Shown here: positions 7,332-15,407 of the stretch, piece after piece | How positions within the stretch are numbered: position 1 is the first letter of the stretch | Layout of the letters: the number at the start of each line of letters is the position of its first letter | Assembly (NCBI GenBank): GCA_963840245.1 | Contig: CAWIYI010000004.1 | Coordinates: 1-16,484, forward strand | DNA: 16,484 nt | Direction: 5' to 3' | DNA from: Bog-473 sp963840245 | GTDB taxonomy: Bacteria; Actinomycetota; Acidimicrobiia; Acidimicrobiales; RAAP-2 | The notes under the pieces: generated by a model | Told to the model about the DNA's origin: nothing | Database searches by the model: none | What the model saw: only the letters and a program-made list of their open reading frames with translations | Translations under genes and position numbers: made by a program

Positions 7332-8141
7332 TGCTGACCGTGGACTACGACCGGCTGGGCGTCGGTCCCGGGGATCTGGTGCTGGACCTGGGTTGCGGGT
7401 TCGGCCGCCACGCGTTCGAGGCGGCCCGCCGCGGCGCATCGGTCGTGGCCCTCGATGCCGGCCCCGAGGAGGTGGCGCAGGTGCGCGGCACCTTCGCTGC
7501 CATGATCGACATGGGGGAGATCGCCCCGGGCCATCCGGCCACGGCCGTGCAGGGCGACGCGCTGGTGCTGCCCTTCGCCGATGGGACGTTCGACCGGGTG
7601 ATCGCGTCAGAGGTGCTCGAGCACATCCCGGACGACACCGCGGCCATGCGGGAGCTGGCGCGGGTGCTGCGGCCAGGCGGCGCGATGGCGGTCACCGTGC
7701 CGCGTTGCGTCCCCGAGGCCATCAACTGGGCACTGTCCGACGAGTACCACGACACCCCCGGCGGTCATGTGCGCATCTACCGGCGTTCCACCCTGGAGCG
7801 CCGGCTGGGTTCGGCCGGGACTCCGACCGATCGGACACCACCACGCCCACGGCCTGCACTCGCCCTACTGGTGGCTGCGCTGCCTCGTCGGCCCGTCCAA
7901 CGACACGCACCCGGCCGTGCAGGCGTACCACAAGGTGCTGGTCTGGGACATCGTCAAGGCACCGTTCGTCACACGGACCGCCGACCGGGTGCTGAGCCCC
8001 GTCATCGGCAAGAGCCTGGTGCTCTACCTCACCAAACCGGTCGCCAGCGTGGCAGAACTGCCCGACTCGCGCCCCACCGTGCCCCGCGGGGTGCCCGGGC
8101 GGCGTGGGCCGACCACACCGAGCCAGGGAGCTGCAGCATGA
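7331..8141 (+). CDS. Class I SAM-dependent methyltransferase, disrupted by a one-base frameshift
   Basis: ATG at 7331 opens a class I methyltransferase with motif I VLDLGCGFGRHAFEAA (residues 17-32), post-I VVALDAG and the DRVIASEVLEHIP segment (88-100). After residue 163 (GGG at 7817-7819) the family-like sequence continues one base later: LRPIGHHHAHGLHSPYWWLRC and on to SPVIGKSLVLYLTKP, ending in TGA at 8139-8141. Reading GG instead of GGG gives an intact 269-residue protein and the expected AGLRPIGHHH join. It sits between the glycosyltransferase (TGATG overlap) and the barrel protein (ATGA overlap), exactly as an undamaged operon gene would. Without correction the first frame happens to stay open into the next gene and yields a false 645-residue fusion (7331-9268). 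It probably methylates the product or precursor of the neighbouring glycosyltransferase. Real mutation and sequencing/assembly error cannot be told apart here. Confidence 0.85.
7817..7819 (+). other. Probable single-G insertion causing the methyltransferase frameshift
   Basis: The bases gccGGGactccg encode A-G-T-P in the upstream frame. Dropping one G gives A-G-L-R-P-I-G-H-H-H, which continues the methyltransferase and restores the ATGA junction at 8138. No slippery heptamer, long homopolymer or obvious stimulatory hairpin suggests programmed frameshifting. Confidence 0.7.
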
Positions 8142-9268
8142 CCACAGAAGAGATCCGTTCAAAGTCGCTCCCGGAGGTGCCCGGCATCCTCTCGAGCGCC
8201 GACGTGCTTGCCACCGGCCACGCCATCGCGGCGGTGCAGCGCCACGACGGGCAGATCCCGTGGTTCGAGGGCGGCCACTGCGACCCGTGGAACCACGTCG
8301 AGGCGGCCATGGCGCTCACGGTGTGCGGCCTGGTGGACGAGGCGGTCGACGCCTACCGCTGGCTGGCGCGCCGACAGCTCCCCGACGGCAGCTGGTTCAA
8401 CTACTACCGGGGCGACACGATCAAGGATCCGCGACTCGATACCAACGTGTGTGCCTATCTGGCCGCCGGGGCCTGGCACCATCATCTGATCACCGGCGAC
8501 GTGGAGTTCCTCGGCGAGCTGTGGCCGACGATTCAGAAGGGCATCGACTTCATTCTGCGTTGGCAGCAGCCGGACGGTTCGGTGTTGTGGTCGCTCGACT
8601 CGACCGGCCGCCCGGAGCGCTATGCGCTGCTCACCGGTTCGTCGTCCATCTACCACTCCATGCGGTGCGCGGTGGCGATCGCGGAGTGCCTGGCCAAGGA
8701 CCGTCCGGACTGGGAGTTGGCGGCGGGTCGGCTCGGGCACGCCGTGGCGCATCATCCGAGCGCCTTCGCGCCCAAGGTCGAGTTCGCCATGGACTGGTAC
8801 TACCCGATGCTCTCGGGCGCGCTCGAGGGTGAGGCCGGCCGCCGCCGCATCGCGGAGGGGTGGTCCACATTCGTCATGGAAGGCCTCGGCGTACGCTGCG
8901 TGTCCACGGGCGACTGGGTCACTGCAGCCGAGACGGCCGAGTGCGTGCTGACCCTCGATGCTCTCGGCATGGACGGACCAGCCTTGGACCTGTTCTCCGC
9001 GGGGCAGAACCTGCGCCTGCGGGACGGGTCGTATTGGACGGGCATGGTCTACCCCGAACAGGAGACCTTCCCCATGCACGAGCGGACGACGTATACCTTC
9101 GGTGCCATGGTGTTGGCGGCGGACGCGCTGTCGAACACCAGCCCGGCGGCGGGGCTGTTCCGGGGCGAGGGCCTGCCGGCCGCGCTGGACCTGGCCGAGC
9201 CGCACTGCGGAGACGCCATTGAAGGGTGCACCGTCTCCGACCCGCCGCAACGCTTTTCCCGCGGCTGA
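8138..9268 (+). CDS. Alpha-barrel protein of the actinobacterial 'prenyltransferase' (terpene-cyclase/glucoamylase-like) family
   Basis: This 376-residue soluble protein has repeated helix-pair motifs: WLARRQLPDGSW (75-86), ILRWQQPDGSV (139-149) and NLRLRDGSYW (291-300). These resemble the QW motifs of squalene-type cyclases and the turns of glucoamylase-like (alpha/alpha)6 barrels. Conserved-looking acidic/aromatic clusters include WFEGGHCDPWNHVEAAMAL (42-60) and KDPRLDTNVCAYLA (96-109). Proteins like this are routinely labelled prenyltransferase, but I see neither a DDxxD-type prenyl-diphosphate motif nor the cyclase DXDD acid. The partners (glycosyltransferase, methyltransferase) suggest action on a glycan. 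The ATG overlaps the methyltransferase stop (ATGA), so it is the third gene of the same cassette. Function is unknown; glycoside hydrolase/epimerase-like or isoprenoid roles are both open. Confidence 0.78.
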   Translation: MTTEEIRSKSLPEVPGILSSADVLATGHAIAAVQRHDGQIPWFEGGHCDPWNHVEAAMALTVCGLVDEAVDAYRWLARRQLPDGSWFNYYRGDTIKDPRLDTNVCAYLAAGAWHHHLITGDVEFLGELWPTIQKGIDFILRWQQPDGSVLWSLDSTGRPERYALLTGSSSIYHSMRCAVAIAECLAKDRPDWELAAGRLGHAVAHHPSAFAPKVEFAMDWYYPMLSGALEGEAGRRRIAEGWSTFVMEGLGVRCVSTGDWVTAAETAECVLTLDALGMDGPALDLFSAGQNLRLRDGSYWTGMVYPEQETFPMHERTTYTFGAMVLAADALSNTSPAAGLFRGEGLPAALDLAEPHCGDAIEGCTVSDPPQRFSRG

Positions 9269-9344
9269 CCGCAGCGGCGAGCGCCACCCTCTTCCGCGTC
9301 GGATTGGGCCGCGCCGCCCGGCAGACGGGTTGGCAGGGGGCGGG

Positions 9345-9350
9345 TAGATT
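9345..9350 (+). promoter_or_regulatory. Candidate -10 hexamer TAGATT for the exporter gene
   Basis: TAGATT fits TANNNT and lies in the 163-bp gap after the barrel protein gene. Transcription would begin near 9357, giving a leader of about 75 bases before the GTG at 9432. TTGGCA at 9330-9335 resembles a -35 but is only nine bases away, so it does not pair with this hexamer. Confidence 0.3.
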
Positions 9351-9418
9351 GATGAACTATTCCGGTGCATCTCCGCCCACGGCACCTCCCATCAGGTGTC
9401 TGACTCTCTGAGCGCCAC

Positions 9419-9423
9419 GGAGG
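9419..9423 (+). promoter_or_regulatory. Ribosome-binding site GGAGG deciding the exporter start
   Basis: GGAGG lies eight bases before GTG at 9432. The alternative in-frame GTG at 9396 has no purine-rich site before it, so the later start is preferred. Confidence 0.5.
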
Positions 9424-9431
9424 ATCCGCGG

Positions 9432-10961
9432 GTGACGCGCCGGCGCCGCCTGACGCTGGTGGCGATGTGCATCGCACAGGGCATGACCCTGCTGGACGTC
9501 ACCATCGTCAACACCGCGCTGCCGTCGATCCAGCGGGAGCTGCACATGACGGCGGGCCAGCTCGAGTGGGTGATCAGCGCCTACGCCCTCAGCCTCGCCG
9601 CATTCATCCCCCTCGGCGGGGCGCTGGGAGACCGCTACGGCCGCAAGCGCTTCTTCCTGGCCGGCATGGTCGTCTTCACGCTCGGCTCGGTGGCCTGCGC
9701 GCTCTCCACCTCTGACGTGGCGCTCATCGGATCCCGCGCGCTGCAGGGTGCGGGCGGCGCGTTCATGTCGGCCTTGACGCTGGCCATCCTCACCGAGACC
9801 TATCCGGTCGAGCGCCGGGCGGGTGCCTTCGGCATGTGGGCTGCAATCTCGGGCCTCGGCTTCGGGCTCGGGCCCGTCGTCGGCGGCGCCCTCCTGTCGG
9901 TCTTCAGCTGGTCCTCGGTCTTCTGGGTCAACGTGCCGATCGCGGTCGTGGGGTTCGTCATTGCCCTCGTGGCCGTGGCCGAGTCACGGAACCCGGAGGC
10001 CCGCCAGCTCGACACAGTGGGGATGTGCGCCATCGCGCTCGGGCTCCTCGGCATCACGTTCGGCCTCATCGAGTCGTCGAGCCATGCCTGGGCGTCGTTC
10101 GACGTCGCCGCACCGCTGGTGCTCGGCCTGGTCCTCGTGGTGTTCTTCGTCCTGTGGGAGAGCCGGACGTCGTCGCCCATGTTGCCGCCCAGCCTGTTGC
10201 GGGCCCACAGCTTCGTCTCGGGGTGTGGCGTCTACCTCCTGACCTACCTGGCGCTGGCCGGGGTCATGTTCTACGTCACCCTCCTCTTCCAGGACGTGGA
10301 GGGGTGGTCGCCGTTCCGCACCGGCGTGTCGTGGTTGTCGATGAACATTCCGTTCATTGTGACCGCCCAGTGCGCCGGCCGGCTCCGCCGCCGCTTCCAG
10401 CCCGTCGTGATCGTGGTCGGCGGTTGTCTCGTCGGCGCGGTGGGAGTGGCCGTCCTCGCGTTGCTCTCCGACAGCACGTCGTTCTCCCTGGCATTCGTCG
10501 GGTACGTGTTGGTCGGGATCGGCTGGGGCACCCTGGTGCCGGGCGTCGTCAACGTCGCCATGCGCGACGTGCCCCCGGGTGTCTCGGGCGGCGCGTCCGG
10601 TCTCGTCAACGCAGCCCGGCAGGTCGGGACCTCGGTGGGGTTGGCCGTTCTCGGGACGATCGGGGTCCATGCGGCCACGACCGCCTGGGTCAGCCGCACG
10701 TCCGGGGTTCCAGGGGCCGTCGCCCAGAGCCAATCAGTGGCCGGCGGCCAGATCGACCCCGTGTCCCATGCCCTCGGTCCTCAGTACCGACCCGATGCCG
10801 TTGCCGCGTTCGTGTCGGGGTACCACCTCGCCCTGCTGGTCGCCGCCGGTTCGACGCTCTTGGCGGCGGTCGTGGCCGCCGTGGGCCTGCGCTCCGGGGC
10901 CGGCGCGGCAGTGCGGGAGCCCGTCGTCGTGCCCGAAGTGGCGGTCGAGGGAGCGGAGTAG
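9432..10961 (+). CDS. MFS exporter, DHA2 (EmrB/QacA-type, 14-helix) family
   Basis: This membrane protein has 509 residues (521 if GTG 9396 is used) and about 14 hydrophobic helices. The N-terminal part has the DHA2 signature LLDVTIVNTALPSIQ (20-34), then motif A GALGDRYGRKR (63-73) and the antiporter motif C GLGFGLGPVVGGALLS (141-156). The length and these motifs mark a proton-driven drug or metabolite exporter of the inner membrane. The N-terminus MTRRRRLTLV is a positive-inside anchor. The substrate cannot be predicted. It follows the glycosyltransferase cassette after 163 bases and may have its own promoter, so a link to the cassette's product is possible but unproven. It converges on the minus-strand methyltransferase gene with a 43-bp gap that shows no clear terminator. 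Confidence 0.9.
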   Translation: MTRRRRLTLVAMCIAQGMTLLDVTIVNTALPSIQRELHMTAGQLEWVISAYALSLAAFIPLGGALGDRYGRKRFFLAGMVVFTLGSVACALSTSDVALIGSRALQGAGGAFMSALTLAILTETYPVERRAGAFGMWAAISGLGFGLGPVVGGALLSVFSWSSVFWVNVPIAVVGFVIALVAVAESRNPEARQLDTVGMCAIALGLLGITFGLIESSSHAWASFDVAAPLVLGLVLVVFFVLWESRTSSPMLPPSLLRAHSFVSGCGVYLLTYLALAGVMFYVTLLFQDVEGWSPFRTGVSWLSMNIPFIVTAQCAGRLRRRFQPVVIVVGGCLVGAVGVAVLALLSDSTSFSLAFVGYVLVGIGWGTLVPGVVNVAMRDVPPGVSGGASGLVNAARQVGTSVGLAVLGTIGVHAATTAWVSRTSGVPGAVAQSQSVAGGQIDPVSHALGPQYRPDAVAAFVSGYHLALLVAAGSTLLAAVVAAVGLRSGAGAAVREPVVVPEVAVEGAE

Positions 10962-11004
10962 CGGTGCCGGTTCCGGTGCGGTCGCGAGCCGCCGTGCGTG
11001 TTCG

Positions 11005-11697
11005 TCAGCGCGCCGGAGCCACGCGCCGCAGGACGCGCAGGCTGCCGCAGGCGTCGTCGTCGGTGAACTCGCCCGAGTCGAGCGCGGCGCAGTAGAGCTC
11101 GTAGGGCGGTCGTCCCCCGTCCGCCGGATCGGGGAACACGTCGTGGATGGCGAGCCAGCCGCCGAGCGCCACATGCGGTGACCAGCCACGGAAGTCTGCC
11201 CAGGCGGGTTCCTCGCCGTGGCCGCCGTCGATGAAGCAGAAGGCGAGCGGCCGGCTCCAACGCGCCGCCAGGGTGGGGGAGTCGCCGACGATGCCCATCA
11301 CCGACTCCTCGAGTCCGGCATCCGTGATGGTCCGGCGCCAATGCGGCAGCGTATCGATACGACCGACCTCGGGGTCGACCAGATCAGGCTCGTGATACTC
11401 CCAGCCGGGTTGGTTCTCCTCCGATCCACGGTGATGGTCGATCGAGAGGAGCGCCGCCCCCGTGGCCTCCGCGGCGGCACCGAGATACACCGTGGATTTC
11501 CCACACCAGGCCCCGATCTCCACGAAGGTGGGGGGCACCTCGGCAGCGACCTCGGACTGGCCGGCCCTCAGGGCGGACCGGAACAGCGCCTCGCCCTCGT
11601 CGTCGGGCATGAAGCCGCGGGTGCGGCGCGCCGTCTCGAAGAGTGCCTGCAGGCGCGTCGAGGCACCGGAGTCAGCCGCAGGTTGCGCCCGGATCAT
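11005..11697 (-). CDS. Class I SAM-dependent methyltransferase (Methyltransf_24-like)
   Basis: This 230-residue protein has a SAM-binding motif I VEIGAWCGKSTVYLGAAA, an acidic strand-2 end LLSIDHHRGSEENQPGWEYH and the strand-4 signature FCFIDGGHGEEPAWADFRGW followed by LGGWLAIHDVF. The IDGGH and LAIHDV blocks are typical of the Methyltransf_24 / TylF-like group, where acidic and His residues near the SAM pocket can hold a metal. It is presumably a small-molecule O-methyltransferase; no substrate is evident. The ATG at 11697 overlaps the TGA of the aminopeptidase gene (TGATG), so the two are co-transcribed with translation probably coupled. The longer open frame upstream is only the aminopeptidase region read in another frame. 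Confidence 0.85.
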   Translation of the reverse strand: MIRAQPAADSGASTRLQALFETARRTRGFMPDDEGEALFRSALRAGQSEVAAEVPPTFVEIGAWCGKSTVYLGAAAEATGAALLSIDHHRGSEENQPGWEYHEPDLVDPEVGRIDTLPHWRRTITDAGLEESVMGIVGDSPTLAARWSRPLAFCFIDGGHGEEPAWADFRGWSPHVALGGWLAIHDVFPDPADGGRPPYELYCAALDSGEFTDDDACGSLRVLRRVAPAR

Positions 11698-14306
11698 CAA
11701 GCGGTCGGTGTGCCGGCGGCCCGCAATGAATCCGCCAGCCCCGCTCCCTCGCGGGAGCCGTATGCCACATTGATCCGGAGCCGCTCCACCGACTGGGCCA
11801 CCCGGCGCGGGCCGGACGAGAGGGGGTGGGCGTCGAGGAATGCGATGGCCCGTTCGGCAAACTCGGCGTCGCCGCAGAGGGCGGGGATCGCTTCGATGAT
11901 GCGCGGTGGCGCGTTCTTCGGGAAGCGCTCGAGCACCGCCTCCCAGCTCTCGGTCAGCCGGGTCCAGACCGCCTGGTTTCCGACGGTGTTGGTCAGGAGC
12001 GAGCCGAGGACGGCGAACCCGTTCTGGCTGCGCACCTCTGTCATGGCGAGCTCGAAGGTCCGGAGACACAGGTCGACGTCGGGGAACCCGGCGAGCGCTC
12101 CGAGGGAGCGCATCTCCTCCTGTGGCGTGGCTGCGGTGCGGTAGCGCTCCAGGAGGGCGTCGAAGTCGCCGGGCCGCAGGAGTTGCGACACGACGGCCAG
12201 GGTCGCCGACTCGATGTCGGGCGGGATCGGATCACCGGAGCCACCACCGATGGGCGAGGCGTCGAAGCGCCGCGCCGCCTCCGCCCTGACAGCGGCGTCG
12301 GCGCCCACGGTGCCCATCAGGTTGATGGCGAGCGCGCGCAACGTCGGCGTGCGGTCGCCCTCGCCCGGCGTGGCGTCAAAGCCCAGGCGGCGATGAGTGG
12401 GCCCGAGCAGCGCGGCGACCGCCTCGTGGAGCGCGTCCTCCTCCTCGGGCGGGGTGATCCGCTTGGTCAGGACCAGCGCACTGCCGACCGGCGACCACGC
12501 TGCGGGGTCGGGCTCCGTGCCGAGCGCCGAGGCGAGCACCAGGAAGTCCCGTAGCGTCGAGTGGCCGGCGAGGGTGGTGGCCCACGTGTCGGCGATCAGG
12601 TTGGCCCGCTCCAGTGCGGTGAGCTCGGGCAGCTGCCCAGCCAGCGCCGCCCGGTGCACGGACTCGTAGCCGACCCGGAACATGCCCCAACCGCCGGCGT
12701 TGACCACGGCGAGCCCGCGTGCGGTCTCGGCGATCGGCTCGGGTTCGGTGCCGAGAACGAGGTGACGCACCGACGCACCCGGCTCGCCGTGGGCGGGCAG
12801 CGCCCGGACCGAGACGGGCACGCGCCACTCCGACCCGATGGACGACGTGGCGCCGGGGGGTACCGGGCCGAGCGCGAACGGCTGTTGGCTGAGCGCATCG
12901 CCGTGCAGGGACACGAGCGGGTGGCCGCCCTGCAGTATGAAGGTGTCCATGACGTCGCGCACGGGTGCGCCACTGGCGTTCTCGAGCGCATCCCAGAGGT
13001 CGCTCGTCACCGTGTTCCCGTATGCGTGAGCCTTGAGGTACGTGCGAACGCCGTCCCGGAACACGTCGGCGCCGATGTGCTGCTCGAGCATGCGCAGGAC
13101 CCCGCAGCCCTTTTCATAGGTCAACACGTCGAACATGCCCTCCGCCTCCTTGGGCGGCCCAACCGGGTACTCGATCGGGCGTGTCAGGTGCAGGGCATCG
13201 ACGGCCAGCGCCGCCTCGCGCGAGGGGGCGAATCCGACCCAGCGGTCCCACGACGGCCGGAAGGCGTCCACACAGAGTGTCTCCATGAACGTGGCGAAGG
13301 CCTCGTTGAGCCAGATTCCCTCCCACCAGCTCATGGTCACGAGATCGCCGAACCACATGTGGGCCAGCTCGTGCGCGATCACGTCCGCCACCCGCTCGAG
13401 CTCGGCCCGGGCCGCCTCGTCCTTGTCGATCAGGAGGGCGGTGTCACGGAACGTGATGCAGCCCAGGTTCTCCATGGCCCCGGCGGCGAAGTCCGGGATG
13501 GCGACGAGGTCGACCTTCTCGCCGGGGTAGGGGATGTTGAAGTACTCCGTGAAGAACCGCAGGGCGAACGCCCCGACCTCCAGGGCGAACTCGGCCAGCG
13601 GCAGCTTTCCGGGCGTGCAGACCACCCGGAGGGGGACGCCGTCCACGTCGACCGTCTCGGTCATCTCGAGCTTGCCGACGACGAAGGCCACCAGATAGGT
13701 CGACATCCTCATGGTCGGGGAGAACTGGATGCGCCGCTTGGAGCCCACCTGTTCCTCGCGGACAACGGGTGAGTTCGAGATGGCGTCGACGTCGGGCTCG
13801 ACGATCAGGGCTATCTCGAAGACCGCCTTGCGGTCCGGCTCGTCGAAGCACGGGAAGGAGCGTCGGGCGTCCACGGACTCGAACTGGGTCGTCGCCATGG
13901 TCTGGGTCTCGCCGTCCGGACCCGTGTAGGTGGACCGGTAGAAGCCGCGGAGCTTGTCGTTGAGGGTGCCGCTGAACCGGCAGCTGATCGTGCAGGGCCC
14001 GGGGGGAAGCAGGTCAGCGGGCTCGAATGTGACCTGCTCGAGCTCGTCGTTGAAGTGCACGCTGCACAAGACCGTCATCCCGTCGGCCGTCAGGACCTCG
14101 ACGTCGCTGATCGCCAGCTCGGCGGCATTGAGCACGATCTCGTCGGCCGTCTCATGGACCACCGCGTCGATCCTGACGGTGCCCGAAAAGGTGGCCGAGG
14201 CCACCTCCGGCTCGATCTCGATGTGGTACATCTCCGGCTCGATCGTTCGCGGCAGGCGGAACGGCTCGGAGCCGGACGCGACGGCTGACATGGGAGCTGA
14301 AGGCAT
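11697..14306 (-). CDS. pepN: M1-family metallo-aminopeptidase (aminopeptidase N)
   Basis: This 869-residue zinc aminopeptidase is full length for actinobacterial PepN. The N-terminal beta domain starts at about residue 15. The substrate-anchoring GAMEN loop is at 276-280. The zinc site is HELAH (H312, H316, catalytic E313) with third ligand E335 in NEAFATF, exactly 18 residues after H316. The transition-state tyrosine is Y397 (TYEKG). A C-terminal helical (ERAP1_C-like) domain follows (about 530-850). It removes N-terminal residues from peptides in the cytosol; no signal peptide is seen. ATG 14306 is taken because a TAGCCT hexamer ends six bases upstream, suiting a leaderless mRNA. ATG 14291 is an alternative start. 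It is divergent from the kinase gene, with only 42 bases between start codons, and overlaps the downstream methyltransferase by one base. Confidence 0.95.
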   Translation of the reverse strand: MPSAPMSAVASGSEPFRLPRTIEPEMYHIEIEPEVASATFSGTVRIDAVVHETADEIVLNAAELAISDVEVLTADGMTVLCSVHFNDELEQVTFEPADLLPPGPCTISCRFSGTLNDKLRGFYRSTYTGPDGETQTMATTQFESVDARRSFPCFDEPDRKAVFEIALIVEPDVDAISNSPVVREEQVGSKRRIQFSPTMRMSTYLVAFVVGKLEMTETVDVDGVPLRVVCTPGKLPLAEFALEVGAFALRFFTEYFNIPYPGEKVDLVAIPDFAAGAMENLGCITFRDTALLIDKDEAARAELERVADVIAHELAHMWFGDLVTMSWWEGIWLNEAFATFMETLCVDAFRPSWDRWVGFAPSREAALAVDALHLTRPIEYPVGPPKEAEGMFDVLTYEKGCGVLRMLEQHIGADVFRDGVRTYLKAHAYGNTVTSDLWDALENASGAPVRDVMDTFILQGGHPLVSLHGDALSQQPFALGPVPPGATSSIGSEWRVPVSVRALPAHGEPGASVRHLVLGTEPEPIAETARGLAVVNAGGWGMFRVGYESVHRAALAGQLPELTALERANLIADTWATTLAGHSTLRDFLVLASALGTEPDPAAWSPVGSALVLTKRITPPEEEDALHEAVAALLGPTHRRLGFDATPGEGDRTPTLRALAINLMGTVGADAAVRAEAARRFDASPIGGGSGDPIPPDIESATLAVVSQLLRPGDFDALLERYRTAATPQEEMRSLGALAGFPDVDLCLRTFELAMTEVRSQNGFAVLGSLLTNTVGNQAVWTRLTESWEAVLERFPKNAPPRIIEAIPALCGDAEFAERAIAFLDAHPLSSGPRRVAQSVERLRINVAYGSREGAGLADSLRAAGTPTA

Positions 14307-14312
14307 CCGTGC

Positions 14313-14318
14313 AGGCTA
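14313..14318 (-). promoter_or_regulatory. Candidate -10 element for leaderless pepN mRNA
   Basis: TAGCCT on the minus strand fits TANNNT and ends six bases before the ATG at 14306, placing +1 at the start codon. No ribosome-binding site is visible upstream of that ATG. Confidence 0.4.
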
Positions 14319-14334
14319 CCCGCGGTGCCGCGGG

Positions 14335-14340
14335 TAGGTT
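14335..14340 (+). promoter_or_regulatory. Candidate -10 element for a leaderless kinase mRNA
   Basis: TAGGTT fits TANNNT and ends eight bases before GTG at 14349. It faces away from the pepN hexamer 16 bases to its left. It supports choosing 14349 over the in-frame GTG at 14325, which would lie upstream of this promoter. Confidence 0.38.
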
Positions 14341-14348
14341 CTCGGGCC

Positions 14349-15395
14349 GTGCCCGATGAGGATGCGGTTCCCGCCAACAACGCCAACGGCCATGATCTCG
14401 ACGTGGTGGCCATCGGTTCGCCGTTGCTCGATGTCATCGAGCTGGCGACCGACGAGCAACTGGCCCAGGTCGGCCTGGAAAAAGGGTCGATGACCTTGAT
14501 CGATCTGGCGACGGCCCGCGCCGTCCAGGACCTCATGAGCGTGCCCCGCTTCGTCTCGGGTGGATCCGTGGCCAACACGACGGCCGGGATCGCCGTCCTG
14601 GGCGGCACCGCCGGTTTCCTGGGCGCCGTCGCCGACGACGAGGTGGGCCGCACCTACGCCGAGAACCTGCGGGCGGCGGGCGTCGAATTCGAACCGCATC
14701 TGAGCGAGTCGGCCGCGGGGGACGGGCTGGGCACCGGGCGCTGCATGGTCCTCATCACCGACGACGCCGACCGCACCATGGGGACGTACCTGGGGGCCGC
14801 CTCCACCCTGACGCCCGAGGGCGTCCCGACCGCCTTCGTGGCCCGAGCCTCGATCGTCCTGCTCGAGGGCTACCTGTGGGACGTGCCGGCGGCCAAAGAG
14901 GCCATGCGCCACGCGGCCGCCACCGCCCACGCCGCCGAGGGCTCGGTCGCGCTCTCCCTGTCGGATCCGTTCTGCGTGGGGCGCCACCAGCGCGAATTCC
15001 TCGACCTGCTCATCGACGACGTCGACATCCTGCTCGGCAACGAGGAGGAGGTCACCATGCTCTTCGGGGTGTCCTCGTACCGGGACGCGCTGGAGGCCGC
15101 GGAGGAGACCGGGCTGCTCGTCGTGATGACGCGGGGAGCCCAGGGTGCCACCGTCCTGACCGCGCGGGGCCCCGAGGAGGTCCCGCCCGCCCCTGTGGCG
15201 CAGGTGGTCGACACGACCGGCGCCGGTGATCTGTTCGCCGCCGGGCTCCTTTTCGGCCTCACTCACCAGATGGGCCCGGTCGAGAGCACCAGGCTCGGCG
15301 CGCTCTGCGCCGGCGAAGTGATCTCGCACACGGGCGCCCGACCGGAGGCCGACCTCAGGAAACTGGCCGCTGATGCCGGTCTTCTCGAGGGTTAG
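14349..15395 (+). CDS. PfkB-family carbohydrate/nucleoside kinase (adenosine-kinase-like)
   Basis: This 348-residue ribokinase-fold kinase has the N-terminal family motif FVSGGSVANTTAGIAVLGG (69-87), the metal-site motif NEEE (231-234) and the C-terminal DTTGAGDLFAAGLLFGL (288-304), with D294 as catalytic base and the GAGD anion hole. Features such as EKGSMTLID, GTYLGAA, LEGYLWD and LSDPFCV recall the bacterial PfkB proteins annotated as adenosine kinase. It would phosphorylate a sugar or nucleoside hydroxyl with ATP in the cytosol; adenosine is the best guess, not proven. GTG at 14349 is chosen from the nearby TAGGTT; GTG at 14325 is the alternative (356 residues). Only 12 bases separate its TAG from the GTG of ychF, so the two are likely one transcript. 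Confidence 0.88.
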   Translation: MPDEDAVPANNANGHDLDVVAIGSPLLDVIELATDEQLAQVGLEKGSMTLIDLATARAVQDLMSVPRFVSGGSVANTTAGIAVLGGTAGFLGAVADDEVGRTYAENLRAAGVEFEPHLSESAAGDGLGTGRCMVLITDDADRTMGTYLGAASTLTPEGVPTAFVARASIVLLEGYLWDVPAAKEAMRHAAATAHAAEGSVALSLSDPFCVGRHQREFLDLLIDDVDILLGNEEEVTMLFGVSSYRDALEAAEETGLLVVMTRGAQGATVLTARGPEEVPPAPVAQVVDTTGAGDLFAAGLLFGLTHQMGPVESTRLGALCAGEVISHTGARPEADLRKLAADAGLLEG

Positions 15396-15407
15396 TCGGC
15401 CGACCGC

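Noticed and set aside
6033..7439. 468-codon open frame on the minus strand across the glycosyltransferase
   Set aside because: It is a shadow of the GT4 gene, with composition dominated by Gly, Arg, His and Asp and no motif.
7331..9268. A genuine methyltransferase-barrel fusion protein
   Set aside because: Family sequence (GHHHAHGLHSPYWWLRC and onward) continues in another frame through the middle. The ATGA overlap with the next gene is intact, so two genes with a frameshift explain it better.
9352..9411. 19-codon frame starting two bases after the TAGATT hexamer
   Set aside because: If TAGATT is the -10, transcription starts beyond this ATG, so it would not be in the mRNA. It has no ribosome-binding site.
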